Assembly: GCF_001746295.1 (NCBI RefSeq)
Contig: NZ_MJAH01000006.1
Location: 718,187-782,186 of the forward strand
Direction: 5' to 3'
Origin: Streptomyces sp. LUP47B
GTDB taxonomy: Bacteria > Actinomycetota > Actinomycetes > Streptomycetales > Streptomycetaceae
Length of the DNA stretch: 64,000 nucleotides
Part shown: positions 8,461 through 17,522 of the stretch, one piece after another
Layout of the letters: each line of letters opens with the position of its first letter
How positions within the stretch are numbered: the first letter of the stretch is position 1
Position numbers and translations under genes: made by a program
Notes under the pieces: generated by a model
What the model was told of the DNA's origin: nothing
The model's input: only the letters and a program-made list of their open reading frames with translations
Databases searched by the model: none

Positions 8461-9699
8461 CTACGTGCCGGACGGAAGGCCGGCGCCGGCAACACTGCCG
8501 CTGACGCCGGTCATGATGGCGTTGATGATGCCCTGCTGGGTGACTGTGAGGGAGCGCCGGTTGAACAGCCCGAACCCGTACCGATCGGTTGCACCGTTGT
8601 CCCAGTAGATGGAGGCGGCGCCGTACTTCTTGGCGGTGGCCGCGACGGCCCGTGCGAAGTCCGCGCGATACCTGTTGTTCGACGAATCGAAGGATGACTT
8701 GTCGATGGCGCCGTATTCGCCCACCACCACCGGATACCCCTTCGTGACGAACACGTCGCGCATCATCTTGAACTGCGCGTCCAGATAGTCCTCCTGGCCC
8801 CAGGTCGAGGTCCTCGACGGGTTGGTCGCTGCCCGGCCCCACTGCGTGATGGTGCCGCTTTCCTCTCCGGCGAAGTCCCACGGGCTGTAGTGATGAACGG
8901 AGATCATGATCCGCCGCTCACTTGCGGGAATGGAGGAGGAGCGGTACTGGTCGGACGGAAGGGCGAAGCCGTAATTCCCCGCGGTGTAATCGATGTTCGT
9001 GTTCCAGCCGGCCACGAGCAGCCACCTCGAACTGTTGTTGCCGCCCGTCTTCCGCACGGTGTCCACGAAGATCTGGTTGTAGCTGTTGATGTTCGAGTAG
9101 CACGGTTGGGTCGGGCGGCCGTACTGCCCGTCGAACTCCTCGTTCATGGACTCCAGGATCAGACGCTGGTCGTAGTTCTTGAACCTGTTCGCGATCTGCT
9201 GCCAAGCCTTCTCGTACTTGGCCTTGATCGTCGTCTGGGAGGGGGAATCGCAGATCAGCCAGGAGCCGTTGACGCTCTTGTACCCGTCGCCGTGCATGTT
9301 GATCAGCACATGCAGGCCTCTGTTGTAGGCGTAGTTGACGACTTCTTGGACTCTGTTCAGCCAGGCTGCGTTGATCGTGTAAGTCGGGCCGGGCCCTATG
9401 GCTCCCAGGTAGGAGACCGGAATCCGGATCGTCTTGAACCCCGCCGCCCTCACTTTGTCGATGAGGGCCTGCGTCACCGTCGGCTGGCCCCACGCTGTTT
9501 CGCTGGGGTATCCGTTGGTTGTGGCTTCGAGTTGGTTCCCCAGATTCCATCCGGCGCCCATGTCGGCCACGATCTGAGAAGCGCTTGACTGTGCCACGGT
9601 ATCGGCCGATGCCTGATGCGCCGCGCCGTACACAGATGCGGCAACTGTCAACAGGACGGCAAGGAAAGTGACTCTGATCTTCCCTGCTAGTGAAACCAT
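8461..9699 (-). CDS. Secreted GH5 endoglucanase-like glycoside hydrolase
   Basis: This is a 412-residue secreted cellulase-superfamily enzyme that would cut internal beta-1,4 links in cellulose or a related glucan or mannan. A Sec signal ends near ASADT. The barrel shows GWNLGNQLEA, KTIRIPVSY, INMHGDGYK, acid/base Glu187 in ESMNEEF, a VHHYSPWDF strand, and nucleophile Glu328 in VVVGEYGAID. The ATG at 9699 was preferred over one 14 codons upstream because GAGAGG stands 7 bp before it. No carbohydrate-binding module is present. It ends about 180 bp from the XRE remnant start. A small hairpin lies just upstream of the start. Confidence 0.92.
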   Translation of the reverse strand: MVSLAGKIRVTFLAVLLTVAASVYGAAHQASADTVAQSSASQIVADMGAGWNLGNQLEATTNGYPSETAWGQPTVTQALIDKVRAAGFKTIRIPVSYLGAIGPGPTYTINAAWLNRVQEVVNYAYNRGLHVLINMHGDGYKSVNGSWLICDSPSQTTIKAKYEKAWQQIANRFKNYDQRLILESMNEEFDGQYGRPTQPCYSNINSYNQIFVDTVRKTGGNNSSRWLLVAGWNTNIDYTAGNYGFALPSDQYRSSSIPASERRIMISVHHYSPWDFAGEESGTITQWGRAATNPSRTSTWGQEDYLDAQFKMMRDVFVTKGYPVVVGEYGAIDKSSFDSSNNRYRADFARAVAATAKKYGAASIYWDNGATDRYGFGLFNRRSLTVTQQGIINAIMTGVSGSVAGAGLPSGT

Positions 9700-9720
9700 G
9701 TGCTTTCCTCTCTTGCGTCC

Positions 9721-9741
9721 TTGAGGGTGTTGGGCCCTCAA
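9721..9741. promoter_or_regulatory. Hairpin in the GH5 leader
   Basis: Arms TTGAGGG and CCCTCAA with a 7-nt loop lie 22-42 bp upstream of the GH5 start. It could be a leader hairpin or a protein-binding palindrome. Confidence 0.3.
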
Positions 9742-9928
9742 GTGGATCTATCTGTAGGAGTGGGAGCGGCTGCCCGCTGTTCGGGTGGTGGTGTCCGGCC
9801 TGGAAACGTGCACAGCCGATTGCGCGGCGGCTGACCTCGCGGGCGTCCTTGGGCGGCCACGCGCCCTCTACGGCCCGGATGCGCGGCGATCGCGGCGGAC
9901 GCGCGCACCCGAGCCGTGTGGTTGCTCC

Positions 9929-10813
9929 TCAGCTCAGGACGGATTCCCAGGTGGTGGTGGAGGAGGTGGCGTCGGCGCGAAGGCGGTCGCGGGCCCCTGC
10001 GTCGCGGTAGAGGCTCCACCGCATCCAGTCCACGGAGGTGTTGACGGTGCGGGAGTCGCCGAAGTAGTTGCTGTGACCGGCGCCGCGGAAGGTCAGGAAC
10101 GCCTTTCCGGCGGGCAGTTCCCGGTACGCCTGGCGGGCGGAGGAGATCGGGCACGTTCCGTCCCGGTCGCCGTGCGTGAACAGGACCTTGGCGCGGACCG
10201 ACGTGCTCGGGTTGCCCATGTCCACACAGGACATGGGGATCGCGGCGGTGATCCGTGCGTCCGGCCAGGCCGTGAGAAGGCCGTGAGTGGTCATGCCGCC
10301 CATCGAGTGGCCGGAGACACCGACTCCGACCGCTGTGTTGATGTGGCCGGCCAGCGGGTCGCTCGCCGTGTTGAGGGCGAGGGTCCGGGTGATGACCTCG
10401 GAGACGTCCTTGGACTGGTTGCCGTTGTAGACGTCCTGGCCACTGAGGTTGGCGAAGTGGGGGGCGGGGACGATGAAGCCGGCCTCGGCCAGGGGGCGGA
10501 TGATCGCCAGGGAATTCTGCGGGCTGCTGCTCAAACCGTGCATGAACTCGCAGACCGGGAAGACGCCTTGGGCGACGGGGGCGTTGGTGACCGGGGAGCC
10601 ACCGGGGGCGCCGGTGGCGGGGTAGTAGACGTAGGTGGTCCACCGGCGGCTACCGCGGCTCCAGGCGTACTGGCGCACGCCGACCGCGAACCGCTGGGTC
10701 GGGGCTCCCGCCCGCGCGGTGGCACCCGCCTGGCCCATGCCGAGCAGGGACATGCCTACGCCAGCGGCTCCGACCGCGCTCAAGGTCAGGAAGCTACGCC
10801 GTTGCATGGTCAT
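9929..10813 (-). CDS. Exported alpha/beta hydrolase (chlorophyllase/dienelactone-hydrolase-like)
   Basis: This 294-residue protein has a twin-arginine signal (MQRRSFLTLSAVGAAG, cleavage near ATARA), so it is folded before export. The hydrolase core has VCEFMHGLSSSP near the oxyanion hole, nucleophile Ser170 in GVSGHSMGGMTT, an Asp in HGDRDGTCP and His in GAGHSNYFG. Such enzymes hydrolyse short esters, lipids or polyesters. Its position among glycosidases makes a carbohydrate or plant-polymer ester plausible, but this is not shown. It lies upstream of the GH5 gene on the same strand with a 230-bp gap. Confidence 0.82.
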   Translation of the reverse strand: MTMQRRSFLTLSAVGAAGVGMSLLGMGQAGATARAGAPTQRFAVGVRQYAWSRGSRRWTTYVYYPATGAPGGSPVTNAPVAQGVFPVCEFMHGLSSSPQNSLAIIRPLAEAGFIVPAPHFANLSGQDVYNGNQSKDVSEVITRTLALNTASDPLAGHINTAVGVGVSGHSMGGMTTHGLLTAWPDARITAAIPMSCVDMGNPSTSVRAKVLFTHGDRDGTCPISSARQAYRELPAGKAFLTFRGAGHSNYFGDSRTVNTSVDWMRWSLYRDAGARDRLRADATSSTTTWESVLS

Positions 10814-11210
10814 GAAGACTCCTGGTGTGGGGGGTGTGCGGAGCGCTACTCGGTCAGGCGCCGGGAAGAGGCGTCGGTGATGCCGCGGCGGTGGGGCTGA
10901 CCCAGGTGGTGGGGGGAGTGGTCGTGGGGGTGGTCAAGTCGCGAATCGCGCACGGTGGAGGACGTTCCGGTCCTGCCCGTGGTGGTCATCGGCGTGGTGT
11001 GGCCTTGCCTGCAGAGACGCGGCGAGCCGCTGAACACCGGCCGAACCGTGACTCATTGTGGGAGCGGCCTTCCGCGCCCACCTGCCCGCCTGTCTGATGG
11101 GGAGGCGTTGATTCTGCGGAAGCGGCGCAGGGGTGCCTCTCCTTCCACTCGTCGTGTGCCGCACCACTGGGAGCGTTCCCACCTGTCCTGCAACAGGTAC
11201 ATTCCCGATC
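10814..11210. other. Intergenic region upstream of the hydrolase, with a CebR-like box
   Basis: No frame here has recognisable protein features. The region should contain the hydrolase promoter. It includes the palindrome at 11168-11181 listed separately. Confidence 0.4.
11168..11181. promoter_or_regulatory. CebR-box-like palindrome TGGGAGCGTTCCCA
   Basis: This site differs at one position from TGGGAGCGCTCCCA, the operator of the Streptomyces cellulose-utilisation repressor CebR (established knowledge). It lies 355 bp upstream of the hydrolase start, far for a simple operator. Function is inferred. Confidence 0.4.
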
Positions 11211-11239
11211 GGGCGCCGATCTGTCAATCATTGGCGCCC
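11211..11239 (-). terminator. Hairpin downstream of the PaaX-like gene
   Basis: Ten-base arms (GGGCGCCGAT and ATTGGCGCCC, one mismatch) flank a 9-nt loop about 100 bp after the stop of the PaaX-like gene. No strong U tract follows, as is common in Streptomyces. Confidence 0.45.
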
Positions 11240-11339
11240 AACTCTGTTGTCTTCGACGCGGATTCGACAGATCGCAGGCGCTGGAGGCACCGTGTGACGT
11301 CTTCGAAGCCCGCCCGATCACACTCGCGGCGGCCTGTTG

Positions 11340-12344
11340 TCAGCTGTGGCCGACGCCCGCACTCATGCCGGCGATCGTATGGGCCCTGATGTCGGGGTGC
11401 GGCCCCTGCGCGAATCGGGTCACTACGGAGCGGACATGGTCCTGGGCCGGCTGGAGCAGTCCGTCGTACACCGCGACGCAGACTTCCCGCGCCCGCGGCC
11501 GGGGCCAGTCGGGCGGCAGCAGACCGATGGGGAGCAGCGGGTCCAGAATGGGGAAGTGCCGGTAGGCGTGCATGACCTCGGTCCGTGCGCGCACCGCGTC
11601 GGCACCGGTGACACGGTCGGTGCTGATGTGCGGAAGCAGGCCGCTCCAACGGTCGATGAAAGCCCGGTAGTGCTCGGCGATGCCGGGCAGGTCCCACGCC
11701 TCGACCGGGTTGCGGTCGGCCTCCGTGTCCAGTTCCTCCTGCCGCGCGCGGAACACGGTCACCGCTCTCCGCGCCAGATCGGCCACCTCGATCCGCCCCT
11801 TCGGGGTCAAAGGATGCGGCGACACCCAGAGCGCGTCGTACAGCGGCGCGAATCCGCGCCACCGCAGCGCGGTGCGCAGTGCGCGCCGCCGCGTGCTCTC
11901 CTGTTCCGGGACGGAGAAGGCGATCAGTGTCCACCGACCGTCCCATGAGTCGGGTTGGGTGGTGAAGGTGGCGATCGAGCTGGCGCCGCTCCACAGATCG
12001 ACGGCGGCCTGCGACGTCAGCCGGTAGGAGCTGTACCGTCCTTGTCGGCTGCTCTCCAGCACCCCTCGGCGCATCAGCCTGCTGATCGTCGTACGGGCGG
12101 CGCCCGCGGTCACGTTGAACTCTCCGAGCAGTGCCACGATCGCCGCCGACGGCAACCACGCCCGGACGGGGAACGTGTAGTCGGCGATCAATGTCACCGT
12201 GAGCCCCTGCGGCGATACGTCGCTTTGCCAGCCGGGCGACTGCACGGGGCCGGCGGCGCCGTCACCCTCGTCGGAGAAGATCTCCTCGAGGTGGGACAGG
12301 TTCGGCAAGGTCGGCTCCGGCGCGGTGGACAGGGTCGGCATCAC
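11340..12344 (-). CDS. PaaX family transcriptional regulator
   Basis: This 334-residue protein has the PaaX layout: a winged-helix N-terminus (LLGEFNVTAGAARTTISRLMRRGVLE at about 70-100), a central domain (SWDGRWTLIAFSVPE...RRALRTALRWRGFAPLYDALWVSP) and a C-terminal helical domain (PILDPLLPIGLLPPDWP). PaaX represses phenylacetate catabolism in E. coli by sensing phenylacetyl-CoA, but actinobacterial paralogues control varied pathways and no paa genes occur here. Start is GTG 12344 or the next ATG at 12341. A GGTGT-GTA-ACACC palindrome at 12440-12452 lies about 95 bp upstream and may be its site. The gene stands alone. Confidence 0.9.
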   Translation of the reverse strand: MMPTLSTAPEPTLPNLSHLEEIFSDEGDGAAGPVQSPGWQSDVSPQGLTVTLIADYTFPVRAWLPSAAIVALLGEFNVTAGAARTTISRLMRRGVLESSRQGRYSSYRLTSQAAVDLWSGASSIATFTTQPDSWDGRWTLIAFSVPEQESTRRRALRTALRWRGFAPLYDALWVSPHPLTPKGRIEVADLARRAVTVFRARQEELDTEADRNPVEAWDLPGIAEHYRAFIDRWSGLLPHISTDRVTGADAVRARTEVMHAYRHFPILDPLLPIGLLPPDWPRPRAREVCVAVYDGLLQPAQDHVRSVVTRFAQGPHPDIRAHTIAGMSAGVGHS

Positions 12345-12439
12345 TGTAACGGTTGTGGGATCGCCGGGTGCAGCTCCGCCGCGATTGCTCCACCAGGCGT
12401 GATCTCCGCGCGCAGCCGAAGGCGCGACGGCAGCGCCCA

Positions 12440-12452
12440 GGTGTGTAACACC
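12440..12452. promoter_or_regulatory. Palindrome GGTGT-GTA-ACACC upstream of the PaaX-like gene
   Basis: Perfect 5-bp arms with a 3-bp centre lie about 95 bp upstream of the PaaX-type start. Autoregulation is a guess from position. Confidence 0.3.
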
Positions 12453-12687
12453 GGTGCACTTGGAGGGCGGCGGCAGCGAACAGTCGTCCTTGGCTCCCTA
12501 CTTGCGGGGGACGGCGCGTTGGGCGATGTGGGCGTTCGTCATCGTCAATGTGGTGGTCGTCGAGGTGCTGCCGGGTCGCGCAAGAACGAGGCGCTGACCG
12601 TCGCGGCTTCGTGACGACTCGTCACTACGACGAATTGAGGCGGCCTGGACAGAACCGACCCGGTGCAACGCCACCGAGGTTCTGGAA

Positions 12688-12963
12688 CTACTTGGGGCCA
12701 CGCGCGTACACGAGGATGCACTCCACGACGGCTGCAGCATCCAAAGGTGAGAGTCGGCGGCAGTCCGCGACCAATTCGGCAGCGATGGCCGCGAGCGTCC
12801 TGTGATGCTGGATCAAGACTTGGGCCAGGACGTACAGGCGGCGCAGGCCGCGAGAGGCGACGGCCAGCTTCGGGTCGAGTTCGTGCAGGAACCAGCGCGC
12901 GGCTTGTTGCCGATTGCGGTGCGCTGGGCCGCCGGGCGCCGTTGGTCGACCAACTGCTTGCGG
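12688..12963 (-). pseudogene. Coding-like remnant of unknown family
   Basis: A minus-strand frame with no start codon reads RWFLHELDPKLAVASRGLRR, then a helical segment (LYVLAQVLIQHHRTLAAIAA) and ends ECILVYARGPK. It has codon and amino-acid usage like a real protein. An in-frame stop lies at about 12964 and no ATG, GTG or TTG with a leader precedes it. I read it as the 3' end of a decayed gene. I do not recognise the family. Confidence 0.35.
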
Positions 12964-12998
12964 CTACGGCGATCGCAGCAGCCGGGGTGGCGAGGAAG

Positions 12999-13031
12999 GC
13001 GTGCACTCCCTGGTGAGCGGGGAGTGCACGC
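12999..13031 (-). terminator. Strong terminator hairpin after the DUF6807 gene
   Basis: Perfect 12-bp arms (GCGTGCACTCCC and GGGAGTGCACGC) with a 9-nt loop sit 29 bp past the stop of the last gene of the ABC/oxidoreductase operon. Confidence 0.75.
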
Positions 13032-13059
13032 CGGGGGTTGCACAGCGAGCAGGGTCGGA

Positions 13060-14022
13060 TCACTCCGTTGCGAAGCGCCCTGGGGAGGATTCTGCGGCAG
13101 CTGCGGACGACGTGTCCGGCGGTGTGAGCACCCGGCGTACCGCGTCGGCGAGTGCGGGAGCCGCGTTCGCGTCGGCATCGGCGATCCCGACGCCGTAGCG
13201 GAACCGCACGGTCGCGCCGTCCTCGACGGTCAGTTCCTCGCTGAAGAACGGTGCCGGGTTGAGGCAGGCGAACTCCTCGGTCCGGGCGAACCACTGCGGC
13301 GGGTGGCTCGGGTTGGCCGCGTCGTCGACCATGAGCACGAGCGACTGCGTGTCCGTCTCGTCGTGGTGGCCCGCGAAGCCCATCCACTCCATGCGCCGCC
13401 CGCGGACCTCGTCGCCGCCCAGGCCTTCCTCGGTCACGAACTGTCCGCCGGTGAACGACCGAGGGCCCCGCCAGAACAGGCCGCCGTAGCCGGCGTTCTC
13501 CCGTCCCTTGGTGGTCGGGGACCCCATGGCGACGTCCGTTCCGGAGACGTTCGTCATCTGCGTCTCGAACGTCAACGCCCAGGCGTGCGGGGAGAGCAGG
13601 CTCGCTCGCAGCGTCCTGCGCTCGGTGAAGAACAGCGCGCCGGACTGGGTGGTCCAGTCCAGGTCGTGGGCGAACGTGGCCGTTCCGTCGGTCCTGTCCA
13701 GGTCGACGACCCGGCGGTGTGCCTGGGTTCCGTTGTTCTGCAGCTGGACGTAGAAGCGTCCGTGGATGTACGTGGGACCGCCCCAGAAGTTCTCCTCGCC
13801 CACGTGGGGCAGGGACCACGCGATGCCCTTGTGCCAGACGTGGTCGTGGGGACGGAACAGGCTGACCACCTTACCGGCCCGGGTGCGCAGGGGGTGGATG
13901 TAGGGCTTGGGCGATTCCAGCTGGACGGTGTCCGGCTGGTACACGTAGCGGAACAACTCGGTGCCGCCGTCGCGGACCGTGACCGAGGTGCCCAGGTCGT
14001 GGCGGATCTCAAGAGCGTTCAT
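13060..14022 (-). CDS. DUF6807 ('PmoA family') protein
   Basis: This 320-residue cytoplasmic protein belongs to the family labelled DUF6807 or 'methane oxygenase PmoA', a label that has nothing to do with methane. Features include a beta-rich N-terminus (RHDLGTSVTVRDGGTELFRYVY), a PYIHPLRTRAG segment, HDHVWHKGIAWSLP with several conserved histidines, and late motifs GRRMEWMGFAGHHD and PQWFARTEEFACLNPAPFF. The fold is probably a galactose-mutarotase-like beta-sandwich. Members usually neighbour Gfo/Idh/MocA oxidoreductases, as here, where its ATG overlaps the oxidoreductase stop by 4 bp. A role in opening or isomerising an oxidised sugar is inference; no reaction is established to my knowledge. 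Confidence 0.85.
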   Translation of the reverse strand: MNALEIRHDLGTSVTVRDGGTELFRYVYQPDTVQLESPKPYIHPLRTRAGKVVSLFRPHDHVWHKGIAWSLPHVGEENFWGGPTYIHGRFYVQLQNNGTQAHRRVVDLDRTDGTATFAHDLDWTTQSGALFFTERRTLRASLLSPHAWALTFETQMTNVSGTDVAMGSPTTKGRENAGYGGLFWRGPRSFTGGQFVTEEGLGGDEVRGRRMEWMGFAGHHDETDTQSLVLMVDDAANPSHPPQWFARTEEFACLNPAPFFSEELTVEDGATVRFRYGVGIADADANAAPALADAVRRVLTPPDTSSAAAAESSPGRFATE

Positions 14023-15134
14023 ACGAGGGCCTCCTTGACCGGTTGCCACGGCACGGCTCCGCCGTCCATGCTGAGCGCGAAGGGGTCGTCGTCGGTCAGT
14101 TCGCCCGCGGCGACGCGGACACCGCGGAAGGCGGAGGCGTACGTCGCCGCCGCGAACTCCAGCGTGCGGCGCGCGTCTTGCAGACAGACGCCGGGTTCCT
14201 GTCCGGTCTCCCAGGCGTCGAACACGGCCTCGATCTGGAGCCTGTGGCCGCTCGTGATGTCCGGCTCGGCACCCTCGATCCAGAGGTCCGAGAGACCCTC
14301 GTGGCCGGGGGCCGGGGTGAACCGCCAGTGTTCCTCGCGGTAGCCGTAGAGGTGTTCGAGTTCGACCGTGGCGTATTCGAAGTCGAAGCGCAGGCGCGAG
14401 GTCTCCCGGGGGGACAGCAGGGAGTTGACCACCGTGGCGAGGGCTCCGTTGTCGAACCGGACGGCGGCGATCGAGACGTCCTCGGTGTCCGTGGGCCGGG
14501 CCTGGCGCTCGGCGAGTGCAGCGATCTGGGACCAGGGGCCGAGGACCGACAGCATGAGGTCGAACTGATGGATGCCGTGTCCCATCGTGGGGCCGCCGCC
14601 CTCGACGTCCCAGCGCCCCCGCCACGGCACCTCGAAGTACGCGTCGGGCCGGTACCAGAGGGTCTCGCAGGTGGCGACCAGTGGCCGGCCCAGTGCGCCG
14701 GAGCCGGCCAGCCGGCGCAGGCGTACCGCCGCCGCGCCGTAGCGGTGCTGGAAGACGGTCAGAACCTTGGAGCCGGTCTGCTCCTGCACCGTGGCCAGTT
14801 GGTCCATCTCGCGCAGGCTCAGTGCCGTCGGCTTCTCCACCAATGCGGTGACGCCGGCCTGCATCGCCATGGATGCCAGCGGTACGTGGGTCTGCGGGGG
14901 CGTACAGATGTGTACGAGATCGAGGTCTTCGCTCTCCAGCAGAGCCTGCGGGTCGTTGAACACGTGCGGCACGGAGAACCGGTCGGCGAACTCGGCGGCA
15001 CGGGTGGGGTCGAGGTCGGCGACGGCGACCAGCCGGGCACGTTCGGAGAGTTCGGTGAGAGCTTCGGCATGAGCGTGGGCGATACCGCCGGTGCCGATGA
15101 TGGCCACGCGGTACGGCGGCCGGGGGCTGGGCAT
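14019..15134 (-). CDS. Gfo/Idh/MocA family NAD(P)-dependent sugar oxidoreductase
   Basis: This 371-residue dehydrogenase has an N-terminal Rossmann fold (RVAIIGTGGIAHAHAEAL at residues 9-26), the DLVHICTPPQTHVPLA segment, the EKP motif (ALVEKPTALS) holding the catalytic lysine, and a C-terminal alpha/beta substrate domain with MGHGIHQFDLM. The family oxidises sugars, inositols or their phosphates, often at C3. Its stop overlaps the start of the DUF6807 gene (ATGA), so the two are translationally coupled and probably act in sequence. It follows the solute-binding-protein gene by 87 bp in the same operon. Confidence 0.9.
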   Translation of the reverse strand: MPSPRPPYRVAIIGTGGIAHAHAEALTELSERARLVAVADLDPTRAAEFADRFSVPHVFNDPQALLESEDLDLVHICTPPQTHVPLASMAMQAGVTALVEKPTALSLREMDQLATVQEQTGSKVLTVFQHRYGAAAVRLRRLAGSGALGRPLVATCETLWYRPDAYFEVPWRGRWDVEGGGPTMGHGIHQFDLMLSVLGPWSQIAALAERQARPTDTEDVSIAAVRFDNGALATVVNSLLSPRETSRLRFDFEYATVELEHLYGYREEHWRFTPAPGHEGLSDLWIEGAEPDITSGHRLQIEAVFDAWETGQEPGVCLQDARRTLEFAAATYASAFRGVRVAAGELTDDDPFALSMDGGAVPWQPVKEALV

Positions 15135-15221
15135 GGGTGTTTTCTCTCTCTTGGTTCCTGACCCACTTCTCGTGGGGCTCCCGGGGGCCGTGGGCAGCGG
15201 CGGCGGCCCCCGGGGAGGAGG

Positions 15222-16526
15222 TCACTTGGCCGCGTCGATCTCGCCCTGGAGTTCCTTGATGAAGGCCTTCGCGGCGGCATCGGGCGAGGTCTTCTTGAAG
15301 TAGACCTCCTGGCTGTAGCGCTGCAGCTCCGGCTCGATGCCGCTGCCGCCGTTGGGGGTCACGACCGGCGACTCACCCGGGGTCACGGCGTTCATGTAGT
15401 CGGCTGCCGCCTTGTCGGTCCCGGCCAGAGTCGGCTGGAGGTGCTTGAGCATCTCCTTGTTGGCGGGGATGCCGCGCTCCGTCTTGAGGATGTCGGCGGC
15501 CGACGGGTCGTTGAGCATGAAGTTGATGAACGCGGCCGCCTCGGCCGGGTGCGCGCTCTGGCTCGAGACCGCCCAGTACATGGAGGGCTTGAAGAAGTTC
15601 GCCTTGGTGTCGCCGAGGCGGGGCATCTGCAGCAGTTGCACATGGGCGCCCGCGGCCTGCTGGATTGCGGTGATCTGGGTGTTGTACGCCCCCATCATGG
15701 CCGCCTTGCCGGTGGCGAAGCTGCCGGCGGTGACACCCGCGGTCAGGTCCTCGACCATCGTCGACGTATTGACGCTGGCCCCGGAGGAAAGCAGGTCCAG
15801 ACCGTACTTCCACATGCCGGCGAGCGTCTCGGGCTTCAGCGAGACGTTGCCGTCCTTGTCGAAGAGGTTTTCACCGTGCTGACGGGCCCAGTACTTGACA
15901 TCGCCGGCGGAGAAGCCGGGCGCGCCGGCCGCACCGTGGATCTTGCCGCCGCTCTTGTCCGTCAGCTCCTTCCCGATCTTGGCGTAGTCGTCCCACGTCC
16001 ACGTTTTGTCGTCGGGAACCTTCACGCCGTACTTCTTGAACAGGTCGGTGTTCACGAGGATGGACATGACGCCGACGCCGACGGGAAGCGCGTACTGCGT
16101 TCCGTCGATCTGTCCGGTGGCCAGGGCCTGGTCGTCGAACTGCGAGGTGCTGAGGAGTTTCTTGGCCTTGTCGAGGTCGTACAGCGCTCCGCGGTCGGCG
16201 TACGAGGCGAGGTACAGCTCGTCCATCTGGACGACGTCGGGGGAGTCCTTGGCCGCGGTCGTCGTGGCGAGCGCGTCCCAGTAGCCGTTCCAGTCCTTGT
16301 ACTGGCCCTTGACCGTGATGTTGGGGTACTTCTTCTCGAACGCCTTGATGACCTCGTCGGTGAGCTGGGCGCGGGCGTCCGCACCCCACCAGGTGGCGCG
16401 GATGGTGACCGGCTTGTCGCCGAGCTTGGGAGCGGACCCGGTGCTACTGCCGGAGCAGGCGGTCAGTGCGAGCGAGAGTGAGACCACCGCTCCGATCGCG
16501 ACGCGTCTGAAGGGGCTGGGGTTCAT
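15222..16526 (-). CDS. Extracellular sugar-binding lipoprotein of ABC transporter
   Basis: This 434-residue family 1 extracellular solute-binding protein carries a lipoprotein signal with lipobox LTAC (Cys24) and therefore sits on the outer face of the membrane. The mature part shows the usual sugar-binder pattern (TIRATWWGADARAQLTDEVI, DVVQMDELYLASYADRGALYDL, KTWTWDDYAKIG). It would bind an oligosaccharide or sugar and hand it to the two permeases encoded just upstream. No ATPase gene is present; Streptomyces transporters of this class commonly use the shared ATPase MsiK (established knowledge). Confidence 0.92.
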   Translation of the reverse strand: MNPSPFRRVAIGAVVSLSLALTACSGSSTGSAPKLGDKPVTIRATWWGADARAQLTDEVIKAFEKKYPNITVKGQYKDWNGYWDALATTTAAKDSPDVVQMDELYLASYADRGALYDLDKAKKLLSTSQFDDQALATGQIDGTQYALPVGVGVMSILVNTDLFKKYGVKVPDDKTWTWDDYAKIGKELTDKSGGKIHGAAGAPGFSAGDVKYWARQHGENLFDKDGNVSLKPETLAGMWKYGLDLLSSGASVNTSTMVEDLTAGVTAGSFATGKAAMMGAYNTQITAIQQAAGAHVQLLQMPRLGDTKANFFKPSMYWAVSSQSAHPAEAAAFINFMLNDPSAADILKTERGIPANKEMLKHLQPTLAGTDKAAADYMNAVTPGESPVVTPNGGSGIEPELQRYSQEVYFKKTSPDAAAKAFIKELQGEIDAAK

Positions 16527-16628
16527 GTGCTTGTCCTGTTCCTGAAGAGTGGGTCGGGTTGATGGCTGCGGTGCTCCCGAACGGCCATGACTCGGTCGCC
16601 TCCGCGTGTCCGGCAGTAGCCCCCGCGG

Positions 16629-17522
16629 TTACTTGCCGCCGGTGGTCGCGATGCCTCGCAGCAGGAAGCGCTGCCCTGCGAGGAAGACGAGGAAGACGGG
16701 AACGAGCGACACGACGCTCATGGCGAACACCGAGCCCCAGTCCGTCGCGCTCTGCTGGTCGACGAAGGTGCGCAGCGCGAGAGGTGTGGTGTACATGTCC
16801 GGGTCGGTCAGGTAAATGAGCTGGGTGTAGAAGTCGTTCCAGGTCCAGATGAAGGTGAAGATCGCGGTGGTCGCCAGGGCCGGGACCATCAGCGGCAGGA
16901 TGACGTGGAAGAAGATCCGCGCGTGCCCGGCGCCGTCGATCCGCGCCGCCTCGTCGATCTCGCGCGGGATGCCACGGATGAACTGCACCATGAGGAAGAT
17001 GAAGAAGGCGTCGGTCGCCAGGAACTTCGGCACAATCAGGGGCAGGAAGGTGTTGACCCAGCCGAGTTCCGAGTAGAGGACGTACTGGGGCACGATGATC
17101 ACGTGGACCGGCAGCATGATCGTGACGAGCATGATGGCGAACCACACGCGCTTCGCCTTGAACTCGAGTCGGGCGAACGCGTAGGCCGCCAGGGAGCAGG
17201 CGAGGAGGTTCCCGAGGATCGCGCCGGTGACGACGATCGCCGAGTTGATCATGTAGTGGCTGAACGGTTGGGAGAAGGCGTTCCAGCCGTTGCTGTAGTT
17301 CTCGAAGCGCGGGTGCGTCATGGCGAGTCCCGCGCTGCGGAAGATCTGGCTGTTGGGACGCAGCGAGCTGACCACCATCCACAGGACGGGGTACAGCATC
17401 GTGAGGGCGCAGAGGGCCAACAGGCAGTGCTTGAGAGGGGCGCGCACGGCGCGCCTGACCCGGCGTATCGCGTGCGGGCGGGGGGCGGGCAGCGAGGGGG
17501 GTACGGCTGCGGTGTCAGTCAT
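16629..17522 (-). CDS. Carbohydrate ABC transporter permease, MalG type
   Basis: This 297-residue inner-membrane permease has six predicted transmembrane segments and the family signature EAARIDGAGHARIFFHVILP, the cytoplasmic loop that docks the ATPase. Its start overlaps the stop of the MalF-type permease by 8 bp. It forms the channel with that partner. Confidence 0.93.
   Translation of the reverse strand: MTDTAAVPPSLPAPRPHAIRRVRRAVRAPLKHCLLALCALTMLYPVLWMVVSSLRPNSQIFRSAGLAMTHPRFENYSNGWNAFSQPFSHYMINSAIVVTGAILGNLLACSLAAYAFARLEFKAKRVWFAIMLVTIMLPVHVIIVPQYVLYSELGWVNTFLPLIVPKFLATDAFFIFLMVQFIRGIPREIDEAARIDGAGHARIFFHVILPLMVPALATTAIFTFIWTWNDFYTQLIYLTDPDMYTTPLALRTFVDQQSATDWGSVFAMSVVSLVPVFLVFLAGQRFLLRGIATTGGK

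Noticed and set aside
14023..15225. Extension of the DUF6807 reading frame upstream
   Set aside because: It overlaps the Gfo/Idh/MocA gene in another frame; ATG 14022 in the ATGA overlap is the natural start.
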